From Lachnospiraceae bacterium (GTDB lineage Bacteria > Bacillota > Clostridia > Lachnospirales > Lachnospiraceae): DNA of 34,246 nucleotides. Numbering within the stretch: the stretch's first letter is position 1; each line of letters opens with the position of its first letter. The position numbers and the translations under genes were made by a program. The DNA lies in NCBI GenBank assembly GCA_021770785.1, contig JAETQH010000044.1, positions 1 to 34,246 on the forward strand, in the 5' to 3' direction. This document shows positions 8,916 to 16,459 of this stretch, piece by piece. Under the pieces are notes generated by a model. It had not been told where the DNA came from. It was given only the letters and a program-made list of their open reading frames with translations, and ran no database searches.

Positions 8916-10505
8916 TTGGCTGATTTAAGAAAAGAGATAGAAAAAAGACGTACCTTTGCGATTATTTCCCATCCGGATGCGGGAAAAACCACATTGACGG
9001 AGAAATTTTTACTTTACGGAGGCGCCATCAATTTAGCCGGCTCTGTCAAGGGAAAGGCAACGGCGCGCCATGCGGTTTCCGACTGGATGGAAATCGAGAA
9101 GGAGAGAGGTATTTCCGTCACTTCCTCCGTACTGCAGTTTAATTACGGCGGATATTGTATCAACATTCTGGATACGCCGGGACATCAGGATTTTTCGGAA
9201 GATACCTACCGTACCCTGATGGCGGCGGATTCTGCAGTGATGGTCATTGACGGTTCTAAGGGTGTGGAGGCGCAGACCAGAAAATTATTCAAGGTCTGTG
9301 TCATGCGCCATATCCCTATTTTTACCTTTATCAATAAAATGGATCGGGATGCCAACGATACCTTTGATTTGCTAGACGAGATTGAAAAAGAGCTGGGCAT
9401 CGCCACCTGTCCTATTAACTGGCCCATTGGTTCCGGAAAAGGATTTAAGGGAGTGTATGACCGCAATACCAGGGAGGTCATGACCTTTGCCGATACCTTA
9501 AAGGGAACGAAGGAGGGCACGGAGCGCCATATTTCCATTGACGATCCGGCATTGTTAGAAGAAATCGGTCAGGAGGCAATGGACAAGCTGTTAGAGGAAA
9601 TTGAACTGCTTGACGGTGCCAGCGCCGAGTTTGACCAGGAGCTGGTGACAAAGGGAGAGCTTTCCCCGGTATTTTTCGGTTCTGCCCTCACCAACTTCGG
9701 TGTGGAAACCTTTTTGCAGCACTTCCTGAAAATGACTTATTCCCCGCTGCCACGGAAAGCGGATATCGGGGAGGTTGACCCGTTTGGCGAAGATTTTTCC
9801 GCCTTTGTATTTAAGATTCAGGCGAACATGAATAAAGCCCATCGGGACCGTATTGCCTTTATGCGCATCTGCTCTGGAAAATTTACGGCAGGCATGGAGG
9901 TCACCCACGTGCAGGGCGGTAATAAGAAAATCAAGCTGTCCCAGCCCCAGCAGATGATGGCGCAGGAGCGTCACATTGTGGAGGAGGCATACGCAGGGGA
10001 TATTATCGGTGTCTTTGACCCGGGTATCTTTTCCATCGGCGACACCATCACTACGGCAAAGCCCTTCCGTTTTGAGGGCATTCCTACCTTTGCGCCGGAG
10101 CATTTTGCCAGAGTGCGCCAGGTGGACACCATGAAGCGGAAACAGTTCATGAAGGGCATGGAGCAGATTGCCCAGGAGGGCGCTATCCAGATTTTTCAGG
10201 AATATGACAGAGGAATGGAAGAAGTCATCGTGGGCGTGGTGGGCGTCCTGCAGTTTGACGTTTTAAAATACCGTCTGGAAAATGAGTATAATGTGGAAAT
10301 CCGCATGGATAATCTGCCCTATGAGCATATCCGCTGGATTGAAAATGAAGAGGTGGATATGGATAAATTAGTGGGAACCTCTGATATGAAGAAAATACAG
10401 GATTTAAAGGGCAGGCCATTGCTTTTGTTTGTTAATGCATGGAGCGTTGGCATGGTCTTAGACCGGAACAAAGGACTGGCTCTGTCGGAGTTTGGGCGAG
10501 AGTAA
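8916..10505 (+). CDS. prfC: Peptide chain release factor 3 (GTPase)
   Basis: RF3 is the translational GTPase that removes RF1 or RF2 from the ribosome after peptide release. G-motifs are present: P-loop 'HPDAGKTT' (about residue 19), switch region 'EKERGISVTSS', 'DTPGHQDF' (about 86) and 'NKMDRDAND' (about 140), followed by RF3-type domains with 'FKIQANMNKAHRDRIAFMRI'. I prefer TTG 8916. GGAGGA at 8900-8905 lies 10 nt before it, and the resulting 529-aa protein begins 'ADLRKEIEKRRTFAIISHPD', as RF3 proteins usually do. ATG 8892 would add eight residues and has no ribosome site. The frame is complete and no lesion is visible. Confidence 0.93.
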   Translation: MADLRKEIEKRRTFAIISHPDAGKTTLTEKFLLYGGAINLAGSVKGKATARHAVSDWMEIEKERGISVTSSVLQFNYGGYCINILDTPGHQDFSEDTYRTLMAADSAVMVIDGSKGVEAQTRKLFKVCVMRHIPIFTFINKMDRDANDTFDLLDEIEKELGIATCPINWPIGSGKGFKGVYDRNTREVMTFADTLKGTKEGTERHISIDDPALLEEIGQEAMDKLLEEIELLDGASAEFDQELVTKGELSPVFFGSALTNFGVETFLQHFLKMTYSPLPRKADIGEVDPFGEDFSAFVFKIQANMNKAHRDRIAFMRICSGKFTAGMEVTHVQGGNKKIKLSQPQQMMAQERHIVEEAYAGDIIGVFDPGIFSIGDTITTAKPFRFEGIPTFAPEHFARVRQVDTMKRKQFMKGMEQIAQEGAIQIFQEYDRGMEEVIVGVVGVLQFDVLKYRLENEYNVEIRMDNLPYEHIRWIENEEVDMDKLVGTSDMKKIQDLKGRPLLLFVNAWSVGMVLDRNKGLALSEFGRE

Positions 10506-10683
10506 GAGAGCGGAGTACACAGGAATGTGCTTGCACAAATTCCTGTGTGTTGCGCGAACGCGAGGACGTGAGCATGGAGCGAAGCGGAATGCGAATGGAC
10601 TCACAGGGAACCGTATTTGTTCCCTGTGGCTCTCGTATAGTAGCAGTATATATTGCGTGAACGCAAGAAAAGGAGAAAATAAC
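10506..10683. repeat. Intergenic region with two perfect hairpins and TTGCGYGAACGC motifs
   Basis: The first hairpin has arms 10517-10526 and 10539-10548 (ACACAGGAAT/ATTCCTGTGT), with an inner GTGC-TT-GCAC stem. The second has arms 10602-10611 and 10619-10628 (CACAGGGAAC/GTTCCCTGTG) and a 7-nt loop. Between and after them are TTGCGCGAACGC (10550) and TTGCGTGAACGC (near 10655). The 11-mer TTGCGCGAACG also occurs upstream of prfC near 8764. Neither hairpin has a clear T-tract. A reading frame from 10492 that would run through this segment into trxA is not coding-like. It could be a palindromic intergenic repeat or an mRNA structure. Confidence 0.6.
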
Positions 10684-11007
10684 ATGGCAGTAGTGAAAAT
10701 CACAAACGATAATTTTGAACAGGAAGTGCTTGCTTGCAAAATCCCGGTGGTTCTGGATTTCTGGGCAGAGTGGTGCGGACCGTGTCAGATGCAGGGCCCC
10801 ATTATCGAGGCGCTTTCCGAAGAACTGGAGGGCAAAGTGAAATTCGGCAAGGTAAACGTAGACGAAGAAGCAGCCCTTGCTTTAAAATATCAGATTATGA
10901 GCATTCCAACCCTGATTGTAATGCAGTATGGGCTGTTCAAAAACAAAGCTATTGGCCTACAGCCGAAGGAAAACATTCTGGAAATGATAAAAGAGTGTGA
11001 GGAGTAA
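10684..11007 (+). CDS. trxA: Thioredoxin
   Basis: Small cytosolic disulfide reductase of 107 aa, the normal thioredoxin length. The active site is 'WAEWCGPCQMQ' with Cys31 and Cys34, and the cis-proline loop is 'SIPTL'. The family-typical 'FGKVNVDEE' strand and the C-terminal 'ENILEMI' helix are present. The start is ATG 10684, preceded by AAGGAGAAAATAAC. The longer upstream frame crosses a hairpin region and would add 64 unrelated residues. The usual Gly near 'KNKAIGLQPKENI' is kept. It appears to be a monocistron ended by a strong terminator. Confidence 0.93.
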   Translation: MAVVKITNDNFEQEVLACKIPVVLDFWAEWCGPCQMQGPIIEALSEELEGKVKFGKVNVDEEAALALKYQIMSIPTLIVMQYGLFKNKAIGLQPKENILEMIKECEE

Positions 11008-11021
11008 AAAAGCTTCCGGTA

Positions 11022-11077
11022 AAAACAGGACGGTATGGATTTTTATATAAAAATTCATACCGTCCTGTTTTTTTTGT
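11022..11077 (+). terminator. Rho-independent terminator of trxA
   Basis: A long stem (AACAGGACGGTATG pairing with CATACCGTCCTGTT, extended by AT pairs) is followed directly by a run of T, starting 14 nt after the trxA stop. Confidence 0.9.
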
Positions 11078-11104
11078 TATTTTACGGATTTCGGACTGTG
11101 GTGT

Positions 11105-11458
11105 GTGTCAGCGCTGGCGGCGGACCATTATATCCAGAGGCTGCTTCTGGTGTTCATAGGGATTGTTATTCTCGCACTGAGAGTTTGCGTTTCCGTCATT
11201 GCGAACATAATTATAAATTCCGGAGAGGCTTTTGTAAAAGCGGTTTCCGATACCATACATAAAGAATTTGGTAATGTGAAAATTGCATTTGATTTAAGCT
11301 GCGTTGTAGCCGCTGTGCTGCTGTTCCTTTTCTTTTTTGATTTTTCCGTGGTCGGAACCAGGGAGGGAACGGTGCTGTCGGCAGTTTTTACGGGCGTTGT
11401 GGTAAAATTTTTCACGAAAAGGCTCAAAAAACCTTTAGAATATCTGGTGGCAAAATAA
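11105..11458 (+). pseudogene. Truncated YczE/YitT-like (DUF6198) membrane protein, C-terminal half only
   Basis: The 117-codon frame reads 'LLLVFIGIVILALRVCVSVIANII', 'SGEAFVKAVSDTIHKEFGNVK' and 'VVGTREGTVLSAVFTGVVVKFFTK'. This resembles the C-terminal half of YczE/DUF6198-type integral membrane proteins, which are normally about twice as long. The first half is absent. The only upstream starts are GTGs without a ribosome site, and the frame continues backwards into the trxA terminator. I read it as a remnant left by a 5' deletion. A short independent membrane protein is the alternative. The family call rests on recalled pattern similarity. Confidence 0.5.
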
Positions 11459-11483
11459 GACACCGCCTCAGGCAAATCTCTGC

Positions 11484-11867
11484 CTAATTTCCCGGTGTAC
11501 GGCGTTGCCTTTCATAGGCATCCTTTTCCGCTTTCAGTTCCAGCAGCAGGCGCAGGACATTCCATTGCTTGTTGTTAGGAGTCAGCACTGCCTTGAAATC
11601 CACCTGTACCGGGCTTTTGCGCAGGGAGAGTAGCAGCTTGTCCAGGCGTTTTTCTGAAAAATCGCAGAGCAGTAGTAAATTTTCTTCCGGCACCTCTCCG
11701 GTAAAAGGCTCTGTCAGGGGATTTTTCCTGCCGGAGGCTAAGGCCTCAAGGCTCTGTTTATAGTCAGTGGCTGCCACCGCCTCTAAGCGTATTTTGTGGG
11801 CGGCGGCAAGCTGTCTTAATTGAAAAAGTTCTGTTTCGTCAAAATGAAAAGCCAATAATTTTTCCAT
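11484..11867 (-). CDS. DUF3783 domain-containing protein
   Basis: Small cytosolic protein of unknown function, 127 aa. The C-terminal part 'PVQVDFKAVLTPNNKQWNVLRLLLELKAEKDAY' matches the DUF3783 pattern of a 'lT..N..W....L..EL..E' segment near the end. The N terminus 'LLAFHFDETELFQLRQLAAAHKI' is predicted alpha/beta. The start is ATG 11867, with GTGAGG just upstream; the GTG at 11879 would overlap that ribosome site. It has a plausible promoter at 11901-11929 and is transcribed divergently from the BspA-like gene. Its 3' end lies 25 bp from the YczE-like remnant, in convergent orientation. Confidence 0.75.
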   Translation of the reverse strand: MEKLLAFHFDETELFQLRQLAAAHKIRLEAVAATDYKQSLEALASGRKNPLTEPFTGEVPEENLLLLCDFSEKRLDKLLLSLRKSPVQVDFKAVLTPNNKQWNVLRLLLELKAEKDAYERQRRTPGN

Positions 11868-11900
11868 GATAGTCCTCACTGTAAAATAATAGTTAGCTAT

Positions 11901-11929
11901 AGTTTACACAGAATGAGGGCAGATTACAA
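11901..11929 (-). promoter_or_regulatory. Promoter for the DUF3783 gene
   Basis: On the minus strand, TTGTAA (11929-11924), a 17-bp spacer and TAAACT (11906-11901) with an upstream TG. It is about 35 bp before the ATG. Confidence 0.45.
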
Positions 11930-11940
11930 CTTGTTTTTCC

Positions 11941-11969
11941 TTGACTGTAACCGGCAAGATTACTATAAT
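11941..11969 (+). promoter_or_regulatory. Strong sigma-A promoter for the second BspA-like gene
   Basis: TTGACT (11941-11946), a 17-bp spacer and a perfect TATAAT (11964-11969), 33 bp upstream of the ATG. The leader carries a GGAGGGG ribosome site. Confidence 0.8.
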
Positions 11970-12002
11970 TAAAGAAAAATGTAGTCATGGAGGGGAAGGA
12001 TT

Positions 12003-14072
12003 ATGAAAAAAGCGATTTTAAGAATTGCACAGGGAATACTTATTAGTGCTATAATGATACCATGTGTTGATGCTATGGCATCAGAGATTGATGAGTCAAG
12101 AAAAGACTGGGAAACATTACAGAAGGTTAAGAATGAAAGTGTAAGTGTTTCCTCTGATTTAAAGGGGAGCAGTGGAGAGCCGTTTGTAAGTGGTGATTAT
12201 AAATATGTTTTATTGGATGATGGAACTGTAGAAATAGTAGCATATACGGGAAACGAGAGTGTAGTAACGATACCATCTGAATTAGCTGAAAAACCGGTCA
12301 CAAGTATTGGAAGTAATGTATTAGAGGATGCTTATAATGTGAGTATGGTGTTTTGCCAAGATGGTATAACAACAATTAAGGATGAGGCTTTTGGGGATTC
12401 GGATATCAGCTATATAGCATTACCGGAGACACTGGAAAGTATTGGTGATGGAGCATTTGAGTTTTGTTGGAATTTATCAAGTATTATTTTGCCGGAAAAT
12501 GTGTCCTACATAGGAGAAGAAGCATTTGGTAATTGCAGATTATTAGAGAAAATAGAGGTTATGGAAAGTAATACAACGTATACTTCCAGTGATGGAATTT
12601 TATATAATAAAGATATGACGGAATTATTATGTTGTCCGGGAGGGATAAAAGATACTACTATTACCTTGCCGGATGGGGTTTTGTATTTGCACGACTATGC
12701 TTTTAGTGGCTGTGATAATATTTTTGAAATTCAAATTCCTAAAAGCGTAGAGAATATTGAACCGACGACATTTTTTTTGACTACTAACTTGGAAAATATT
12801 GTGGTTGATTCGGAAAATTCAGGCTATACATCAAAAGATGGCATTTTATATAATAAAAACATTACGAAGATGATAAGAGTACCGGAAGGGAAAGAACAAG
12901 TCGAGATACCATCTACGGTTAAGGAGATAGGAGATAGTGCCTGTTGTAATTGTGATGCATTAAAAAATATTGTTTTATCAGTAAATATTTCAAGTATAGA
13001 TAGCGGAGCATTTATGCTATGCGATAATCTTGCACAGATATCAATTTTGAATAAAGAATGTGAAATTTTTGATTCGGAATATGCGATTGCGGAAAGTGCA
13101 GTGATTAGCGGCTTTGAGGGGTCTAATGCACAAAAATATGCAGAAAAATACAATAGAATCTTTGTAAAGTATGTATGTAATAATCATGATTATAGTAAAG
13201 TTATAACAGAAGCGACATGTACGTCAGAAGGTTTGATTACATATACATGTAACATATGTGGTGATGTAAAAACAGAGAGAATCCCCCAAAAAGAGCATAT
13301 ATGGGATGAAGGAGTAATCACAACGCAACCTACGGCAACTACCGAAGGTGTAAAAACATACATATGTACTTTATGTAAGACAACAAAAACAGAAACTATC
13401 GCTGCAACAGGAGCACCAGAGAAAGGTACAGCTTTAACTGATACAAAAACGAAAGCCAGGTATATAGTAACAAAGTCTGGTGAAAAGAATGGAACTGTAG
13501 AATATTCAAAATCTACGGATAAAAATATTAAAACGGTAGAAATACCTGCAACTGTTGAAATTGAGGGTATTACATACAAAGTAACTTCCATTGCTGCCAA
13601 TGCGTTTAAGAACAATACGAAAATCACAACTGTCAAAATCGGAAGTAATATCACAAGTATTGGTACAAGTGCTTTTTCGGGCTGTACTAAATTAAAAACA
13701 GTGAAATTAGGGAAAAACTTAAAAACTATTGGTACAAGTGTATTTAGTGGATGTAAAGCTATGAGCAGCATTACATTGACAGAAAATATAACATCCATTG
13801 GTGAAAAAGCATTTCATAAGTGTACAAGCCTTACAAAAATAACAATTCCTTCAAAAGTAAAAAAAATAGGCAAGCAAGCATTTTATGGGGATAAAAAGTT
13901 AAAGACAATAACTATTAAAACAACTAAGCTGACAACAAAAACTGTTGGAAGTGAGGCATTCAAAGGTACTGCAACAAATGCAACAATTAAAGTGCCAAAA
14001 AGTAAGCTTTCTTCTTACAAGAAGTGGTTAGTTTCTAAAGGTGTTAATAAAAAAGCAACCATAAAAAAATAA
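12003..14072 (+). CDS. Secreted BspA-like leucine-rich-repeat protein
   Basis: A 689-aa exported LRR_5 protein. The signal peptide is 'MKKAILRIAQGILISAIMI', with probable cleavage near 'DAMAS'. A first LRR block covers about residues 60-370 ('ITTIKDEAFGDSDISYIALP', 'VSYIGEEAFGNC'). Two CxxC/His modules follow at about 393-470 ('CTSEGLITYTCNICGD', 'YICTLCKTT'). A second LRR block covers about 513-660 ('YKVTSIAANAFKNNTKI', 'IGTSAFSGCTKL'). The protein ends in a Lys-rich tail, 'YKKWLVSKGVNKKATIKK'. It has its own promoter and terminator, so it is monocistronic. The second LRR block and tail are paralogous to the pseudogene at 32392-33500, and the CxxC modules resemble those at the left edge. Composition is AT-rich. 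Likely cell-surface adhesion or matrix role; the ligand is unknown. Confidence 0.88.
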   Translation: MKKAILRIAQGILISAIMIPCVDAMASEIDESRKDWETLQKVKNESVSVSSDLKGSSGEPFVSGDYKYVLLDDGTVEIVAYTGNESVVTIPSELAEKPVTSIGSNVLEDAYNVSMVFCQDGITTIKDEAFGDSDISYIALPETLESIGDGAFEFCWNLSSIILPENVSYIGEEAFGNCRLLEKIEVMESNTTYTSSDGILYNKDMTELLCCPGGIKDTTITLPDGVLYLHDYAFSGCDNIFEIQIPKSVENIEPTTFFLTTNLENIVVDSENSGYTSKDGILYNKNITKMIRVPEGKEQVEIPSTVKEIGDSACCNCDALKNIVLSVNISSIDSGAFMLCDNLAQISILNKECEIFDSEYAIAESAVISGFEGSNAQKYAEKYNRIFVKYVCNNHDYSKVITEATCTSEGLITYTCNICGDVKTERIPQKEHIWDEGVITTQPTATTEGVKTYICTLCKTTKTETIAATGAPEKGTALTDTKTKARYIVTKSGEKNGTVEYSKSTDKNIKTVEIPATVEIEGITYKVTSIAANAFKNNTKITTVKIGSNITSIGTSAFSGCTKLKTVKLGKNLKTIGTSVFSGCKAMSSITLTENITSIGEKAFHKCTSLTKITIPSKVKKIGKQAFYGDKKLKTITIKTTKLTTKTVGSEAFKGTATNATIKVPKSKLSSYKKWLVSKGVNKKATIKK

Positions 14073-14082
14073 AATTAGAGGG

Positions 14083-14118
14083 GCAAGGCAGTTGATAAAG
14101 GTCAATTGCCTTGTTTTC
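14083..14118 (+). terminator. Terminator after the second BspA-like gene
   Basis: CAAGGCAGTTGA pairs with TCAATTGCCTTG (12 positions, one G-U), followed by TTTTC. Confidence 0.75.
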
Positions 14119-14184
14119 TATGCTTAGAAGATATTTGTGAGATAAAACGTTTTAAGAAGATTACAACTTTTTTATCACAAACAC

Positions 14185-14213
14185 TTGTCATACCAAATGA
14201 CTGATGATATAAT
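14185..14213 (+). promoter_or_regulatory. Upstream promoter of the recA leader (P1)
   Basis: TTGTCA (14185-14190), a 17-bp spacer and TATAAT (14208-14213). Transcription would begin about 125 nt before the small ORF and about 250 nt before recA. The leader contains AACAGA-TG-TCTGTT followed by GTTTTT near 14255-14275, a weak terminator-like hairpin. Nothing else is recognisable between 14119 and 14342. Confidence 0.65.
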
Positions 14214-14342
14214 CACGTTATCTGAAACACATTTGCTTTTTTCTAAAAAATAACAGATGTCTGTTGTTTTTCTCTGAAAGCATACCAACGGCAATTCAGC
14301 CAGAGCGTTCAAGCAATGATTCTAAATAAAGGGGGAGATTTT

Positions 14343-14420
14343 ATGGAAAAAAGACGTGTCCCATTTATTGGACACATCATAAGTTATAATTTAATTGTTG
14401 ACAATCAGAACAAATTATAA
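14343..14420 (+). CDS. Putative 25-aa leader peptide upstream of recA
   Basis: ATG 14343 to TAA 14418-14420, product starting '[14 protein letters not shown]' and ending 'DNQNKL'. The ribosome site is strong: AAGGGGGAG, 7 nt before the ATG. It lies between two promoters, and the downstream recA promoter overlaps its 3' end. The coding sequence contains a small hairpin, GTGTCC-8 nt-GGACAC. I recognise no family. It may be a real small protein, a leader peptide affecting recA expression, or a chance ORF; the ribosome site is the main support. Confidence 0.4.
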   Translation: MEKRRVPFIGHIISYNLIVDNQNKL

Positions 14421-14426
14421 TACTAT
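14398..14426 (+). promoter_or_regulatory. Proximal recA promoter (P2)
   Basis: Perfect TTGACA (14398-14403), a 17-bp spacer and TACTAT (14421-14426), 41 bp before the recA ATG. The LexA box lies just downstream, where a repressor would block initiation or early elongation. Confidence 0.65.
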
Positions 14427-14439
14427 TAAAACAGAAAAA

Positions 14440-14453
14440 CGAACATAAGTTCG
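14440..14453. promoter_or_regulatory. LexA (SOS) box of recA
   Basis: CGAACATAAGTTCG is a palindrome with perfect 5-bp arms. It matches the Gram-positive LexA/DinR operator (CGAAC-N4-GTTCG type) and lies between the -10 of P2 and the recA ribosome site. Confidence 0.9.
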
Positions 14454-14467
14454 CATGGAGGAAAATT

Positions 14468-15616
14468 ATGGCAAGAGAAGACAAGTACAAAGAAATAAAT
14501 GCAGTCAAGAATGACAAAATGAAGGCATTGGATGCAGCAATTTCACAGATTGAGAAACAGTACGGAAAGGGCTCCATTATGAAGCTGGGAGACAATACCG
14601 CACATATGAATGTGGAGACGATACCCACCGGGGCGTTGAGTCTTGATTTGGCATTAGGACTTGGAGGACTTCCCAAGGGAAGAATCATTGAGGTATACGG
14701 ACCGGAGTCCAGTGGTAAGACTACCGTTGCTCTGCACTGTGTGGCAGAGGTACAGAAGAGGGGCGGTATCGCAGGTTTTATTGATGCGGAGCATGCCTTA
14801 GATCCGGTTTATGCGAAGAACATCGGCGTCGACATTGATAACCTTTACATATCCCAGCCTGACTGCGGTGAGCAGGCGTTGGAGATTACGGAGACGATGG
14901 TGCGTTCCGGGGCTGTTGATATTGTCATCGTGGACTCCGTGGCGGCGTTAGTTCCCAAGGCGGAGATTGACGGTGACATGGGAGATTCCCATGTGGGCTT
15001 GCAGGCACGTCTGATGAGCCAGGCACTTAGAAAATTAACAGCAGTTATCAGCAAATCCAACTGTATCGTGCTTTTCATCAACCAGCTGCGTGAGAAGGTA
15101 GGCGTTATGTTTGGCAATCCGGAGACTACCACCGGAGGACGTGCGCTGAAATTCTATTCATCTGTCCGCATGGATGTCCGGAGGATTGAATCCTTAAAGC
15201 AGGGCGGCGAAGTAGTGGGTAACCGTACCAGGGTAAAGATTGTAAAAAATAAAGTGGCGCCGCCATTCCGTGAGGCAGAGTTTGACATCATGTTCGGTCA
15301 GGGAATCTCAAGGGAAGGCGATATCCTTGATTTGGCAGCGGATAACGGAGTCGTAAACAAATCCGGTGCATGGTATGCCTATAACGGAGAGAAAATCGGA
15401 CAGGGAAGAGAGAATGCAAAGACTTACCTCAAAGAAAACCCTGTGATTTGCGAAGAGATTGAGGCGAAGGTACGGGAGATTTTCCGGACGGAGGATACCC
15501 CGGAGGAGGAAGAGGAGAAAACGGAAAATAAATCCGGTGCCAAAAGCATAAAAACAGTAGTGGACGAAAAAGCGGCAGTCAAGGCAGAGAACGGGAAAGA
15601 AAGCAGTGAGGAGTAG
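14468..15616 (+). CDS. recA: Recombinase RecA
   Basis: DNA-dependent ATPase that forms the strand-exchange filament and triggers LexA self-cleavage. The protein has 382 aa. Walker A 'GPESSGKTT' is near residue 78, Walker B is '[15 protein letters not shown]', and the DNA-binding loop region is '[20 protein letters not shown]'. '[20 protein letters not shown]' and an acidic C-terminal tail ('[12 protein letters not shown]') complete the family pattern. The start ATG 14468 follows GGAGGAAAATT. recX starts 3 nt after the stop, so the two are co-transcribed. Regulation is by the LexA box, possibly also through the long leader. Confidence 0.98.
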   Translation: MAREDKYKEINAVKNDKMKALDAAISQIEKQYGKGSIMKLGDNTAHMNVETIPTGALSLDLALGLGGLPKGRIIEVYGPESSGKTTVALHCVAEVQKRGGIAGFIDAEHALDPVYAKNIGVDIDNLYISQPDCGEQALEITETMVRSGAVDIVIVDSVAALVPKAEIDGDMGDSHVGLQARLMSQALRKLTAVISKSNCIVLFINQLREKVGVMFGNPETTTGGRALKFYSSVRMDVRRIESLKQGGEVVGNRTRVKIVKNKVAPPFREAEFDIMFGQGISREGDILDLAADNGVVNKSGAWYAYNGEKIGQGRENAKTYLKENPVICEEIEAKVREIFRTEDTPEEEEEKTENKSGAKSIKTVVDEKAAVKAENGKESSEE

Positions 15617-15619
15617 TTC

Positions 15620-16243
15620 ATGGAGGAATTGCAGGTTACAGCAGTGCTTCCCCAGGAGAAGGGAAGGGCTTTGGTGCAGTTTGATAATGGGATGAAGGTT
15701 CTTCTCTATAAGGGAGAAATCCGCAGGCTTTCCCTTAAAGAAGGGGAGTATATATCAGAAATGCTCTATGAGAAGATATTGAAAGAAATTGTGGGAATGC
15801 GGGCGAAAAAAAGGGCGATGCACCTGTTAGAACGCATGGACCGTACGGAGAGCCAGCTGTCGGAGAAACTCCGGCAGAATGGCTACCCGGATATTTGTAT
15901 TGAGGAGGCCATCGCTTACGTCAAATCTTATCATTATATAGATGATACCCGCTATGCAGAAAACTATGTCCGGTTTCATCAGCAGAAGAAGAGCAGACAG
16001 CGGCTGAAAATGGACTTATATGCGAAAGGGATTGACAAAGCTATCATAGAGGATGTGTTGGAGAAAACATTTTCTTCGGATGAACAGGAAAAAATACGCC
16101 GGCTGTTAGAAAAGCGTCATTTTGATTACGGGAGAAGCGACAGGAAAGAACAGCAGAAAACCTATCAATTTTTAATGCGCAGAGGCTTCAGGAGCAGTGA
16201 TATTTTACAGGTGATGAAAGCAGAAAAGTTCGATGCTGTGTAG
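15620..16243 (+). CDS. recX: Regulatory protein RecX
   Basis: RecX binds RecA filaments and limits their activity. The 207-aa length is typical for Bacillota. The helical three-repeat pattern is visible: 'AMHLLERMDRTESQLSEKLRQNGY', 'AIAYVKSYHYIDDTRYAENYVRFH', and the C-terminal 'KTYQFLMRRGFRSSDILQVM'. The start lies 3 nt after the recA stop, with its ribosome site (GAGGAG) inside the end of recA, which suggests translational coupling. The recA-recX order is conserved in many bacteria. Confidence 0.93.
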   Translation: MEELQVTAVLPQEKGRALVQFDNGMKVLLYKGEIRRLSLKEGEYISEMLYEKILKEIVGMRAKKRAMHLLERMDRTESQLSEKLRQNGYPDICIEEAIAYVKSYHYIDDTRYAENYVRFHQQKKSRQRLKMDLYAKGIDKAIIEDVLEKTFSSDEQEKIRRLLEKRHFDYGRSDRKEQQKTYQFLMRRGFRSSDILQVMKAEKFDAV

Positions 16244-16284
16244 CGAAAGCAGTCTGTGATTCATAAAAGGCAGAGGGGCTTCTT

Positions 16285-16340
16285 TGCACAATATGTTGTA
16301 TTTTTTCGAAAGAAAAATGCAATATTAGGCATATTGTACA
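16285..16340 (+). terminator. Extended hairpin after recX, possible terminator
   Basis: Outer arms TGCACAATATG (16285-16295) and CATATTGTACA (16330-16340) pair with one mismatch. Inside, TTGTATTTTTTC pairs imperfectly with a GAAAAATGCAA-type arm. Ten nt downstream lies the rny promoter. No T-run follows the full stem, so it may instead be a structural or regulatory element. Confidence 0.4.
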
Positions 16341-16349
16341 GTTATCCAC

Positions 16350-16378
16350 TTGACATAATTATCAAAATAGCATAAAAT
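16350..16378 (+). promoter_or_regulatory. Promoter of rny
   Basis: Perfect TTGACA (16350-16355), a 17-bp spacer and TAAAAT (16373-16378), about 80 bp before the GTG start. Confidence 0.75.
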
Positions 16379-16459
16379 TTATATGTTGTAATTTATGACA
16401 GATAACGGATAGAGTTTTTATGTTATATGTACAATGAAAATTTTATAAGGAGGTGCCCT

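Noticed and set aside
10492..10683. 64-residue N-terminal extension of thioredoxin
   Set aside because: It crosses hairpin DNA, is not thioredoxin-like, and ATG 10684 has a good ribosome site and gives the normal length.
13190..13798. 202-codon minus-strand ORF opposite the LRR region
   Set aside because: It mirrors the repetitive LRR codons; low-complexity Val/Phe/Ile composition and no start signal.
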